Source of the DNA: an uncultured Pelagibacteraceae bacterium
GTDB lineage: Bacteria; Pseudomonadota; Alphaproteobacteria; Pelagibacterales; Pelagibacteraceae
Direction: 5' to 3'
Length of the DNA: 64,000 nt
Assembly: GCA_902569245.1 (NCBI GenBank)
Contig: CACFTO010000004.1
Coordinates: 36,128-100,127 of the forward strand
Below are positions 35,971 through 44,906 of the stretch, piece after piece (position 1 is the first letter of the stretch; the number at the start of each line of letters is the position of its first letter). The notes under the pieces are model-generated. The model saw nothing but the letters and a program-made list of their open reading frames with translations, searched no databases and was not told the DNA's origin. The translations under genes were made by a program, and so were the position numbers.

Positions 35971-36081
35971 AAAATATTATATTTATTGACTTTTTGATTA
36001 GGGTAGACTTTTTTAACTTATTGTCATTCATTTCTCTCGCTGATACATTTAAATTATTAATCAACGAAAAGAGGGGAATCA

Positions 36082-37410
36082 ATGATTAAAAAAACAATAA
36101 TAACCGTCTGTACGCTTATATTTCTAATTTCAAATATTAGTTACGCAGACATCACTTTTTGGACTACAGAAGTTCAGCCAGCTAGAATGGCTAAACAAGA
36201 GGCAATGGCTAAAGATTTTGAAGCTAAAACTGGCATCAAAGTTGAAGTTATTCCTGTAGAAGAAAAAGATTTAGGAACAAGAGCAACTGCAGCAGCTGCA
36301 GCTGGTGATCTACCTGATGTAATCTATCATACATTACAGTATGTACTACCTTGGGCAGAAGCTGGAATATTAGATGTAGATGCTAATAATGCAGTTGTTA
36401 AAGAACTTGGCAAAAAAACTTTTGCGCCAGGTGCTTTAAATATGGCTAAAAAAGGATCAAAAATAGCCGCTGTACCAGTTGATGGTTGGACGCAAATGGT
36501 CGTTTATAGAAAAGACTTATTTGAAAAAGCAGGTCTTGCACCACCAACAAGCTATGAAAATATTACTAAAGCAGTTGAAGCACTTTCTGGTGATGGAATG
36601 TTTGGATTTGTTGCTGCAACAAAAACTGACGAAAACTTTATGAGTCAGGTTTTAGAACATGTTCTTTTAGCAAATGGAGTAAATGTTGTTAAAAAAGGCG
36701 CAATAAGAAAACAAGGCAAAAAGTTAAAAGCTTCTTTAGAGTTTTATAAAGTTATTGCAAATGCAAGTCCTCCAGGAGAATTATATTGGAAGCAATCAAG
36801 AGAATTGTATTTTGCTGGAAAAACTCCAATGATAATTTGGTCTCCATTTATTATGGATGAATTAGCTGGTTTAAGAGATTCAGCGCCGCCAACAATAAAT
36901 AGTGATCCAACATCTGGGGAGTTAGCTTCAAAAACTGGCTTCATCACGAACCTAAAAGGTCCTAATAATAATAAAGGAGCTGCTTGGGCTGATGTCAGAT
37001 ATTTTGGAATAACTGCTGATGCTGATACAGAAGAAGCAAGTGCTTTTATTAAATACTCAATGGATGAGGGTTATACAAAAACTCTTTCAATCGCACCAGA
37101 GGGTAAATTTCCTGTGAGAAGAGGAAACTCAAGCGATCCTGAAGCATTTACAAAAGCATGGAGTAAACTACCTGTTGGAGTTGATAGAAAAGCACCTTTA
37201 TCAGACTTGTATTCAGAAGATGTTATAAACAATATCGTTGCTGGATTAGATAAGGCTCAAAGATGGGGTGTAAAAGAGGGTGAACTTTCTAGAGCTTCTA
37301 AAATTATTAATAACAAGTTTATTAATAGAATAACTAGACTTTATGTTGATGGACAGATTGATATAGATCAAGCAGTAGATATGATCAATCAAAAACTCTC
37401 TCAATTTTAA
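36082..37410 (+). CDS. Sugar/polyol-type ABC transporter substrate-binding protein (UgpB/MalE class)
   Basis: 442 residues with a signal peptide (cleavage near SYA-DIT, residue 23). The mature N-terminus FWTTEVQPARMAKQEAMA and the DLPDVIYHTLQYVLPWAEAG segment are typical of cluster-B (MalE/UgpB) binding proteins for sugars, glycosides or glycerol phosphates. It heads an operon with two permeases and a GH63-like hydrolase. A purine-rich GAGGGG ribosome site precedes the ATG. A perfect hairpin lies right after the gene, so binding protein and permeases are probably expressed at different levels. Confidence 0.85.
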   Translation: MIKKTIITVCTLIFLISNISYADITFWTTEVQPARMAKQEAMAKDFEAKTGIKVEVIPVEEKDLGTRATAAAAAGDLPDVIYHTLQYVLPWAEAGILDVDANNAVVKELGKKTFAPGALNMAKKGSKIAAVPVDGWTQMVVYRKDLFEKAGLAPPTSYENITKAVEALSGDGMFGFVAATKTDENFMSQVLEHVLLANGVNVVKKGAIRKQGKKLKASLEFYKVIANASPPGELYWKQSRELYFAGKTPMIIWSPFIMDELAGLRDSAPPTINSDPTSGELASKTGFITNLKGPNNNKGAAWADVRYFGITADADTEEASAFIKYSMDEGYTKTLSIAPEGKFPVRRGNSSDPEAFTKAWSKLPVGVDRKAPLSDLYSEDVINNIVAGLDKAQRWGVKEGELSRASKIINNKFINRITRLYVDGQIDIDQAVDMINQKLSQF

Positions 37411-37428
37411 TCTAGAAATTTTAATTTA

Positions 37429-37464
37429 AATAAAAGCGGATAATATGTATTATCCGCTTTTATT
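37429..37464 (+). terminator. 15-bp perfect hairpin between binding protein and first permease
   Basis: AATAAAAGCGGATAA (37429-37443) pairs exactly with TTATCCGCTTTTATT (37450-37464) around a 6-base loop. The right arm ends immediately before the ATG at 37465. The GC-containing core is followed by CTTTTATT, so it can act as a weak intrinsic terminator, and folded RNA would also cover the start region of the permease, which has no visible Shine-Dalgarno. It probably sets high binding-protein and low permease output. Confidence 0.8.
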
Positions 37465-38724
37465 ATGAGTGACACACTTTCAAAAATAGAAAAAAGAACT
37501 GCATATATATTAATATTACCTGCAGTTTTCCTTGTTTTTTCAATCATCTTATTTCCAATATTTGCAAATGTATGGATAAGTTTTAAAGAGGTTGGTCTAA
37601 AAGATATCAGGATCCCTGAACCTAGAGCAAAAAAAATTGTAAAATCCATTAAAGATAATCCAGATCAATTAAAGGTTATTTATAAACTTAGAAATAGTTC
37701 ATTAATTTTAGAAATAAGGGATGTTAAATTTCAAGATAAATTACCTAAGAATATCAAGCCTATTAATTTAGATGAAAGATGCAGGGTCAAATCAAATAAA
37801 ATTTATTGTGAATTTGGAAATTGGGAAGCAAAATACAAGGAAAATTTTCAAATATTATTAAAGAGTTCTGATGGCAAAGAATTAAATAAAAAAGAATTAA
37901 AAACCATTAAACCAAAATTAACAGGTAAATCAGATAATATTCTATTAAATACTAATTTTACATTAAAGAATTTTAAAAAGGTTTTTTTTCAAAATGAATT
38001 TTTTGAGTTATTATCAACTACTTTTTACTATACCTTTTTTGGTACAATTGGTTCAATTGTATTTGGAATACTCACTGCACAACTCGTAAACCAGAAGTTT
38101 TTTGGAAGAACATTTATGAGAAGTGTTTTGCTTTTTCCATATGTAGGTCCAGTTGTTGCCTTAGCTTATACTTGGGAGTTATTACTAGATCCTTACAGTG
38201 GAACTTTAAACAATCTTCTTATGAATTTTCAAGTTATCCAGGAACCCTTAAATTTACTAGGTCAAAAATATTTAACTGTAAATTTTTTTGGTTTTGATCT
38301 TAAATTACGATTAGCATTAACAACTGTTATTATTTTTGAAATTTGGAGATACTTTCCTTTAGCATTCTTATTTATATTAGCTCGACTGCAAGCAGTGCCT
38401 AAAGAATTATATGAGGCAGCGGAAGTGGATGGCGCTGGTCCTTTACAAAAATTTATTAATATCACACTTCCTCAAATAACAGCTGTGATATCCATTCTCT
38501 TTATGATTAGGTTTATTTGGAACTTTAATAAATTTGAGGATATTTTTTTATTAACTGGAGGTGCATCTGGAACTAGAACTTTGCCAATAAATGTTTACGA
38601 GCAAGGATTTACTATTTCCGATATTGGTATGGGATCAGCAGTATCAATTGTAATAGTTGCTTTGTTGCTAATATTTATGTTCATTTACTTTAAATTAATA
38701 GGCAAGAGGGCCGATGAAAACTAA
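37465..38724 (+). CDS. ABC transporter permease, MalF class with a large periplasmic insert
   Basis: 419 residues. The first membrane helix (about 13-38) is followed by roughly 125 mostly charged residues (about 41-170) before the family resumes at LLNTNFTLKNFKKVF. The insert resembles the position of the MalF P2 loop, which contacts the binding protein, and contains two cysteines (DERCRVK and IYCEFGN). The EAA loop is ELYEAAEVDGAGPLQKF. It has no visible ribosome site because a hairpin abuts the ATG. It overlaps the second permease gene by 11 bases. Confidence 0.85.
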   Translation: MSDTLSKIEKRTAYILILPAVFLVFSIILFPIFANVWISFKEVGLKDIRIPEPRAKKIVKSIKDNPDQLKVIYKLRNSSLILEIRDVKFQDKLPKNIKPINLDERCRVKSNKIYCEFGNWEAKYKENFQILLKSSDGKELNKKELKTIKPKLTGKSDNILLNTNFTLKNFKKVFFQNEFFELLSTTFYYTFFGTIGSIVFGILTAQLVNQKFFGRTFMRSVLLFPYVGPVVALAYTWELLLDPYSGTLNNLLMNFQVIQEPLNLLGQKYLTVNFFGFDLKLRLALTTVIIFEIWRYFPLAFLFILARLQAVPKELYEAAEVDGAGPLQKFINITLPQITAVISILFMIRFIWNFNKFEDIFLLTGGASGTRTLPINVYEQGFTISDIGMGSAVSIVIVALLLIFMFIYFKLIGKRADEN

Positions 38725-39907
38725 AAGTTTAATATACTACGCATTAATTTCTTCGATATTTTTGTTTTCTTTAGTTTCTATTTGGAAAATTTTAGCAACG
38801 CTACAAGGAATTGAGTTAAAAAATTTCAATTTTGCGATAATTATTACTTTAGGTATCGCTATTAGTCTTTTAAATACACTTATAGGGGACAAGTTAAATT
38901 ATATAATAAAATCAACTTTTTTTGCCCTTATATTTACTTTTATTGATGGGTATATCGTTCAGTTAATGCCAGTTTGGTATAATATTGGAATATTTGGAAT
39001 TCTGATATTTTTTTCATTAAAAATTAACAAGTATAATCAAAAATACTTAGCGACCGAGCATTCATCTCAAATAGTGGTGTTTGATTTTTTAACTCTTTTT
39101 GGAATTGTTTTATTTTCATTTGTCATTTTATTTCCATTTTACATGATGTTGATAACAAGCTTTAAAACCCAAGCTGCTTTACTAATTAATCCTTTAGATT
39201 TTAGTATTAATTTTAATCAAGACTTTAAGGTATTATTTAAGTCATACTTTGTGATATTTGATACTTACAAATTTGGCAGATACATACTAATAAGTACATT
39301 TGTTTCTGTCGGTACAGTCATAGTTACTTTACTATTTGCAATCCCAGCTGCTTATGCTGTAGCAAGGTTAAATTTCTTTGGAAAAAACTTTCTGTCGACT
39401 TCAATTTTAATTATTTATATGTTTCCTGCTATTGTATTGGTTATTCCTTTATATACTGTTTTTAGTCAACTAGGGTTAAGGAACTCAGTAGGCGGTTTAT
39501 TAATTGTTTACACAGCAACTACTTTGCCAGTTGCAATTTATATGTTACAAGGTTACTTTAGAAGCATTCCCAAAGAACTAGAAGAAGCAGCAATCATGGA
39601 TAAATTAAATTGGTTTGGCATAATTATAAAAATAATTTTGCCTTTAAGTATACCTGCAATCTCATCAGTTGCTTTATATGTATTTATGATTGCGTGGAAT
39701 GAGTTTTTATTTTCTCTTATGTTCTTAGACAATCCAAACTCATTTACATTATCAAGGGCAATACAATATCTTAGCGGTGACGCTGAAACTCCAAGACAAT
39801 ATTTAATGGCTGGGTCAGTAGTTGTTACAATACCTGTTTTGTTAATTTTTGTATACTTTGAAAAATATTTAGTCAGTGGTCTTACTGCAGGAAGTGTAAA
39901 GGGTTAA
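38714..39907 (+). CDS. ABC transporter permease, MalG class with extra N-terminal helices
   Basis: 397 residues, about 120 longer than a standard MalG-type permease. The extra N-terminal region (to about residue 130) carries four predicted membrane helices. The permease domain follows from FVILFPFYMMLITSFK onward, with the EAA loop ELEEAAIMDKLNWFG, where the usual Asp-Gly is Asp-Lys. An AGAGGG ribosome site lies before the ATG, within the previous gene. The stop overlaps the hydrolase start by one base. No ATPase gene for this transporter is present in the window. Confidence 0.85.
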   Translation: MKTKSLIYYALISSIFLFSLVSIWKILATLQGIELKNFNFAIIITLGIAISLLNTLIGDKLNYIIKSTFFALIFTFIDGYIVQLMPVWYNIGIFGILIFFSLKINKYNQKYLATEHSSQIVVFDFLTLFGIVLFSFVILFPFYMMLITSFKTQAALLINPLDFSINFNQDFKVLFKSYFVIFDTYKFGRYILISTFVSVGTVIVTLLFAIPAAYAVARLNFFGKNFLSTSILIIYMFPAIVLVIPLYTVFSQLGLRNSVGGLLIVYTATTLPVAIYMLQGYFRSIPKELEEAAIMDKLNWFGIIIKIILPLSIPAISSVALYVFMIAWNEFLFSLMFLDNPNSFTLSRAIQYLSGDAETPRQYLMAGSVVVTIPVLLIFVYFEKYLVSGLTAGSVKG

Positions 39908-41175
39908 TGGAAGATTTTATCAAATCAGCAAAGAAAGTTTTATTAGGCAATAAAAAAAAAGGATATACATTACCAACCAATAACAAATTGTACCCAGCAC
40001 AATGGAATTGGGACTCAGGTTTCATTGCTTTAGGATATTCTCATTTTAAACTTAAATATGCTTTAGATGAAATAAAGACGCTTATAAGAGGTCAATGGAA
40101 AGATGGAATGATACCTCATATATTATTTCACGATTTAAATACTAATTATTATCCAAACCATTCTGTTTGGGCTTGTGGAAATAAAATACATTCATCTGGC
40201 ATTACTCAACCACCAATTCTTGCAATAATTTTAAAACTAATTTTAGATAAAAAAAGAATTAACAAAAAAGATAAACCCGAAATAAAAAAAATAATTAAGG
40301 GGATATTAAAATATCACAAATGGTTTATTAAATTTAGGGATCCAAATAATTCTGGATTAGTCTCAATTTTACACCCCTGGGAGAGTGGCTATGATAATTC
40401 ACCATTATGGGATGATCCTATGAGCAAAGTAAAAGTCCCAAAAAACCTTAAATACAAAAGAGGAGATAACAAAGTTGTTAATCCTGAATATAGACCATTA
40501 GATATTGATTACGATAGATACGTAACTATCAAAAATCATTTGAGAAAAAATAATTATAATCCAAAAAAACTTTATAAAGCATCTTTATTCAATGTAGTTG
40601 ATGTTGGTTTTAACTCTATATTTTTGCGAGCAAATAAAGATCTTCTTAAATTATTAAATACCTTCAATTTGCAAAGTATTGAATTAGAATCTTATATATC
40701 AAGATCCGAAAATAAAATTGTAAAATTATATAATCAGAAAAAAAATACATTTTTTAACATTGATATAAAAAATAAAAAAAAAATAAACATTCCATCAATT
40801 ACTCATTATTTTATTTTATTTGCAGATTTAAAAGACAAAGTATTAAATAATAAAATTATTAAAAACTTAAAAAAACACAGTTCTAAAGAAAAATATTTAT
40901 TATCAAGTGTAAAACCAAATCACCAAAAGTTTGAAGAGAAAAGATATTGGAGAGGTCCGGTATGGATTAATTGTAATTGGATAATATATCAAGGGTTAAA
41001 AAATAAGAATATTAAATTTGCTAAACAAATAAAAAGAAAAACTATTAATTTAGTAAAGCAAAAAGGGTTTAATGAATACTTTAGCTGTAAAACTGGTAAA
41101 GGATTTGGTGCAACAAATTTTTCTTGGACTGCCGCATTATTTTTAGACCTAATACTTGAAAATAAAAATGACTAA
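39907..41175 (+). CDS. GH63-like glycoside hydrolase, possibly glucosyl/mannosylglycerate hydrolase
   Basis: 422 residues, no signal peptide, so cytoplasmic. Motifs of the mannosylglycerate/glucosylglycerate hydrolase branch of the (alpha/alpha)6 GH63 clan appear: WNWDSGFIALGYSHF, QWKDGMIPHILFHD, QPPILA, LHPWESGYDNSPLWDD, YWRGPVWINCNW and TNFSWTAALFLD. The acidic residues in DSG and HPWESG-type segments are the expected catalytic acid/base positions. Coupled by one-base overlap to the permeases, it likely splits the imported glycoside. Related trehalase-like enzymes are the alternative. Confidence 0.7.
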   Translation: MEDFIKSAKKVLLGNKKKGYTLPTNNKLYPAQWNWDSGFIALGYSHFKLKYALDEIKTLIRGQWKDGMIPHILFHDLNTNYYPNHSVWACGNKIHSSGITQPPILAIILKLILDKKRINKKDKPEIKKIIKGILKYHKWFIKFRDPNNSGLVSILHPWESGYDNSPLWDDPMSKVKVPKNLKYKRGDNKVVNPEYRPLDIDYDRYVTIKNHLRKNNYNPKKLYKASLFNVVDVGFNSIFLRANKDLLKLLNTFNLQSIELESYISRSENKIVKLYNQKKNTFFNIDIKNKKKINIPSITHYFILFADLKDKVLNNKIIKNLKKHSSKEKYLLSSVKPNHQKFEEKRYWRGPVWINCNWIIYQGLKNKNIKFAKQIKRKTINLVKQKGFNEYFSCKTGKGFGATNFSWTAALFLDLILENKND

Positions 41176-42325
41176 TTACAATTGGAATTATCCAACAACT
41201 GTTTGGGTAGGCAAAGATAGAGCTAAGGATTTAGAAAAGGCTTGTGATGAAATTAAAACTTTAAATCCATTATTAGTAACAGATAAAGACTTAATCAATT
41301 TAGAATTTATAAAAGATTTAATTAATGATTTAGAAAAGAAATTTAAATTATCTACTTTTTCTAATTTCTCAGGAAACCCTACGGGTGAGAATGTTGATGA
41401 AGGCGTTGAACTATTCAAGAATAATAGTTGTGACAGTGTAATAGCTATTGGAGGTGGAAGTGCATTAGACGTGGGTAAAGCCATTGCTTTTATGTCTGGT
41501 CAATCTAGACCTATTTGGGATTTTGAGGATATTGGTGATTATTGGAAAAGGGCAGATGAAAAAAATATCTCTCCAATAATTGCAGTTCCAACAACTGCTG
41601 GAACTGGTTCTGAAACTGGCAGAGCATCAGCAATAATTAATGCAAAAACTGGAATAAAAAAAATTATTTTCCACCCAAAATTTTTACCATCTATTGTCAT
41701 ATTGGACCCAGTTCTTACTAAAGATCTTTCTCCCCGATTAACAGGAGCGACAGGAATGGATGCATTAGCGCATAATTTAGAAGCATTTTGTGCACCTGGC
41801 TTTCACCCAATGGCTGATGGAATAGCAATTGAAGGAATGAGGTTGATAAAAAAATCACTTTTGAAAGCTGTTAAAGATGGAAGTGATCTAGATGCTAGAT
41901 CAGATTTGTTAGCTGCAGCAAGTATGGGATCTACTGCATTTCAAAAAGGCTTAGGAGCCATTCATTCACTTAGCCATCCACTAAATGCTCAATTTAATCT
42001 TCATCACGGATTATCTAATGCAATATTTATGCCTTATGTTTTAACTTTTAATAAAGAAAATATTGAGGAAAGAATAATTTCTATATGTGATTACCTTAAC
42101 TTAAGTAAAAGTTTTGATGCTTTTCTTGAATGGATATTAGAGCTAAGAAAAGAATTAAATATTCCACATAAACTATCAGACTTAATAGAGGCAAAAAAAA
42201 TGAACTTAGATGATTTATCAAAGATGGCTCTTGATGATCCATCAACATCTTCAAATCCAAAAAAATTGACTATAAATGATATGAAAGCTATGTATGAGCA
42301 TAGTATTTCAGGAGATTTATTTTAA
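41168..42325 (+). CDS. Iron-containing alcohol dehydrogenase
   Basis: 385 residues from the ATG at 41168, which overlaps the hydrolase stop by 8 bases; an ATG four codons earlier is possible. NAD-binding glycines are in AIGGGSALDVGKA, then VPTTAGTGSETG. Metal-binding residues are in TGATGMDALAHNLEAF (Asp and His) and AIHSLSHPLNAQFNLHHG (two His). Family III dehydrogenases oxidise primary alcohols or reduce aldehydes. In this operon it may act on the aglycone released by the hydrolase or on an amino alcohol; the substrate is not evident. Confidence 0.85.
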   Translation: MTNYNWNYPTTVWVGKDRAKDLEKACDEIKTLNPLLVTDKDLINLEFIKDLINDLEKKFKLSTFSNFSGNPTGENVDEGVELFKNNSCDSVIAIGGGSALDVGKAIAFMSGQSRPIWDFEDIGDYWKRADEKNISPIIAVPTTAGTGSETGRASAIINAKTGIKKIIFHPKFLPSIVILDPVLTKDLSPRLTGATGMDALAHNLEAFCAPGFHPMADGIAIEGMRLIKKSLLKAVKDGSDLDARSDLLAAASMGSTAFQKGLGAIHSLSHPLNAQFNLHHGLSNAIFMPYVLTFNKENIEERIISICDYLNLSKSFDAFLEWILELRKELNIPHKLSDLIEAKKMNLDDLSKMALDDPSTSSNPKKLTINDMKAMYEHSISGDLF

Positions 42326-43110
42326 TGAAAAAAATACTAATAGTTGAGGGAAATTTAAGAGAGGAAAATCAGAGTTTTACTGATGGTGGAATTAAAACAC
42401 ATACAGAAAGTCTTAAAGATAGCATAGCCTATTTTACTGATAAAATTGAAATAGATGTTGTAAATCCCTCATCTGATAAAAATATTTCTGAAAAAGTAAC
42501 TGATCTCAATAAATATGATGGACTAATATGGGGTGGGAGTAGTCTAAATATTTATAATGATACCATCGAAATAAGAAGACAGATCGAATTTATGAGAGAG
42601 TGTCAAAAAAAAATTAAAAAAATATTAGCTATTTGCTGGGGACTTCAGGTTGCTGTTACGGTAGCAGGAGGTCAAGTAAAAAGATGTACTAACGGATCTC
42701 ACAGAGGTATAGCACTAAACATTGAAATAAATAATGAGGGATTAAAACATCCAATATATAAAAATAAAGATAAAATTTTTAATACACCTGCTTTTAATTT
42801 TGATGAAGTTGCAACATTACCAAAAAATTCAAAATTACTAGCCTCAAATCCTGTAAATAAAGTTATGGGAGTAAATTTTCAGTCTGCAATAAGTGATATA
42901 TGGGGTATTCAATATCATCCTGAAATAACTTACGATAAAATGATAAGCCTTATACATTTCAGAAAAGAACGACTTTTAAACAATAATGCCTTTGTAGATG
43001 AGCAAGAGATAAATAATCATGTAAGAATGATTGCTGAAGAAAATAAGATTACAAATAAAGATCTTAGAATGCGTGAACTTGAAAACTGGCTTAATTATCT
43101 TTTAAAATAG
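42325..43110 (+). CDS. Class I glutamine amidotransferase-like protein
   Basis: 261 residues. The triad cysteine is Cys104 in [11 protein letters not shown] and the His-Glu pair is His198 and Glu200 in IQYHPE; the oxyanion-type GGSS segment is near residue 70. There is no fused synthetase domain, so it is a free-standing GMP synthase-like amidotransferase or gamma-glutamyl hydrolase. Its start overlaps the alcohol dehydrogenase stop by one base. Free-standing enzymes of this kind hydrolyse gamma-glutamyl amides in polyamine pathways, which could link to the gamma-glutamyl chemistry elsewhere in the window. Confidence 0.7.
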   Translation: MKKILIVEGNLREENQSFTDGGIKTHTESLKDSIAYFTDKIEIDVVNPSSDKNISEKVTDLNKYDGLIWGGSSLNIYNDTIEIRRQIEFMRECQKKIKKILAICWGLQVAVTVAGGQVKRCTNGSHRGIALNIEINNEGLKHPIYKNKDKIFNTPAFNFDEVATLPKNSKLLASNPVNKVMGVNFQSAISDIWGIQYHPEITYDKMISLIHFRKERLLNNNAFVDEQEINNHVRMIAEENKITNKDLRMRELENWLNYLLK

Positions 43111-44778
43111 ACCTTCTGTTTCACCTTTTTCATTAATACGAATTGAGTCCGCAGCTGGCACTTTTGGCAATCCTGGCATTGTCATTATTGCACCGCATAC
43201 AACAACGATAAATTCTGCTCCTGATGATAGTCTTACTTCTCTTATTGGTAATACATGACCTGAAGGTGCTCCCTTTAGATTTGGGTCAGTGGAAAAACTA
43301 TATTGAGTTTTTGCAATACAAATTGGTAATGATTGGTAACCTCTTTCTTCAAAAGCTTTTAATTGGTCCCTTATTTTAGTATCTGCTACTACTTCGCTTG
43401 CTCTATAAAGTTCCTTGGCAATTGTTTCTATTTTTTTAAATAACGAAGTTTTATCATCATATAAAAATTTAAAATCACTATCTTTTTCACATAGTTCAAC
43501 TACATCATTTGCTAAATTAGTTGCACCTTCTCCACCTTTTTCCCAATGCTTTGATATAGAGGCTTTAATATCCTTTTGTTCACAAAATTGGGTAACTTCA
43601 TCAATTTCTTTATCAGTATCTAAAACAAAGTGGTTAATAGCTACTGTTACAGGTAATCCAAATTTTTGAATATTTTCTATATGTCTTTCTAAGTTAACCA
43701 ATCCTTTTTTAACTGCATCTACATTTTCTTTTTTTAATTCATCTTTTTTAACTCCTCCATGCATTTTTAGAGCTCTTATAGTTGCAACAATCACAACACA
43801 ACTTGGTTTTAATCCTGATTTTCTACATTTAATATCTAAGAATTTTTCTGCTCCTAGGTCAGCTCCAAACCCTGCTTCTGTTACGACATAATCTGAGAGT
43901 TTTAATGCTGTCTTAGTTGCTAAAACTGAATTACATCCATGAGCAATATTTGCAAATGGTCCACCATGAATTATAGCAGGATTGTTTTCCAAGGTTTGTG
44001 TAACATTTGGTCTAATAGCGTCTTTTAACAATACAGTCATTGGACCCTGCGCGTTTAAATCTTTTGCATATATCGGTTTTTTATCTCTAGTATAAGCAAC
44101 AGTAATATTACCAATTCTATTTTCAAGATCATGCAAATCATTTGATAAACAAAAGATTGCCATTATTTCTGACGCAACAGTAATATCAAAACCATCTTCT
44201 CTTGGAAATCCATTCGCAACACCACCAAGATTAATATTTATAGATCTTAAAGCTCTATCATTCATGTCGAGAACTCTTTTCCAAACTATTCTTCTGACAT
44301 CTATATTTAGTTTATTTCCCCAATATATGTGGTTATCTATTAATGCAGATAAAAGATTATGCGCAGATGTAATTGCATGAAAGTCTCCTGTGAAATGAAG
44401 ATTTATTTGCTCCATAGGAACTACTTGAGCATAACCACCACCAGCAGCCCCACCTTTCATTCCAAAAGAAGGACCAAGACTTGGTTCTCTTAAACAAACA
44501 ATAGATTTTTTACCTATTTTGTTTAATCCATCTGACAATCCTACAGAAGTTGTTGTCTTTCCTTCCCCTGCCGGAGTAGGTGTAATTGCTGTTACTAGAA
44601 TTAATTTTCCATCTTTTTTGTCTTTAAATTTTTCTAAGTATTCAAGTTTGATTTTAGCTATATATCTGCTTATTGGACTATATGCCTCAGTTTTGTCGGG
44701 TACTCCCACTCCATCCAAAATTTCTTGGATAGGTTTCATTTTTGCTTCTCTAGCAATTTGAATATCTGATTTTAACAT
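43102..44778 (-). CDS. fhs: Formate-tetrahydrofolate ligase
   Basis: 558 residues, full length. The P-loop is [16 protein letters not shown], followed by [38 protein letters not shown] and [17 protein letters not shown], all characteristic. The enzyme interconverts formate plus ATP and 10-formyl-THF; in methyl-oxidising SAR11 it can run towards ATP formation. It converges with the amidotransferase gene (9-base overlap) and is divergent from the sarcosine oxidase-like operon, with a 128-base A+T-rich promoter region between. Confidence 0.96.
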   Translation of the reverse strand: MLKSDIQIAREAKMKPIQEILDGVGVPDKTEAYSPISRYIAKIKLEYLEKFKDKKDGKLILVTAITPTPAGEGKTTTSVGLSDGLNKIGKKSIVCLREPSLGPSFGMKGGAAGGGYAQVVPMEQINLHFTGDFHAITSAHNLLSALIDNHIYWGNKLNIDVRRIVWKRVLDMNDRALRSININLGGVANGFPREDGFDITVASEIMAIFCLSNDLHDLENRIGNITVAYTRDKKPIYAKDLNAQGPMTVLLKDAIRPNVTQTLENNPAIIHGGPFANIAHGCNSVLATKTALKLSDYVVTEAGFGADLGAEKFLDIKCRKSGLKPSCVVIVATIRALKMHGGVKKDELKKENVDAVKKGLVNLERHIENIQKFGLPVTVAINHFVLDTDKEIDEVTQFCEQKDIKASISKHWEKGGEGATNLANDVVELCEKDSDFKFLYDDKTSLFKKIETIAKELYRASEVVADTKIRDQLKAFEERGYQSLPICIAKTQYSFSTDPNLKGAPSGHVLPIREVRLSSGAEFIVVVCGAIMTMPGLPKVPAADSIRINEKGETEGLF

Positions 44779-44906
44779 TTAGTTTAAAATTTATAATTGT
44801 TTAATGTGCAAAATGTCTATACTTTTTTGGTTTGATTTTAAACATCTAAAAAATATATATATAAAAAATAAGAAAAAATTTATGTTTAATTGGATAAAAT
44901 TATAAA

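Noticed and set aside
35986..36014. Promoter TTGACT for the sugar SBP gene
   Set aside because: A good -35 is present but only poly-T follows at 17-18 bases, so I could not support a -10 element.
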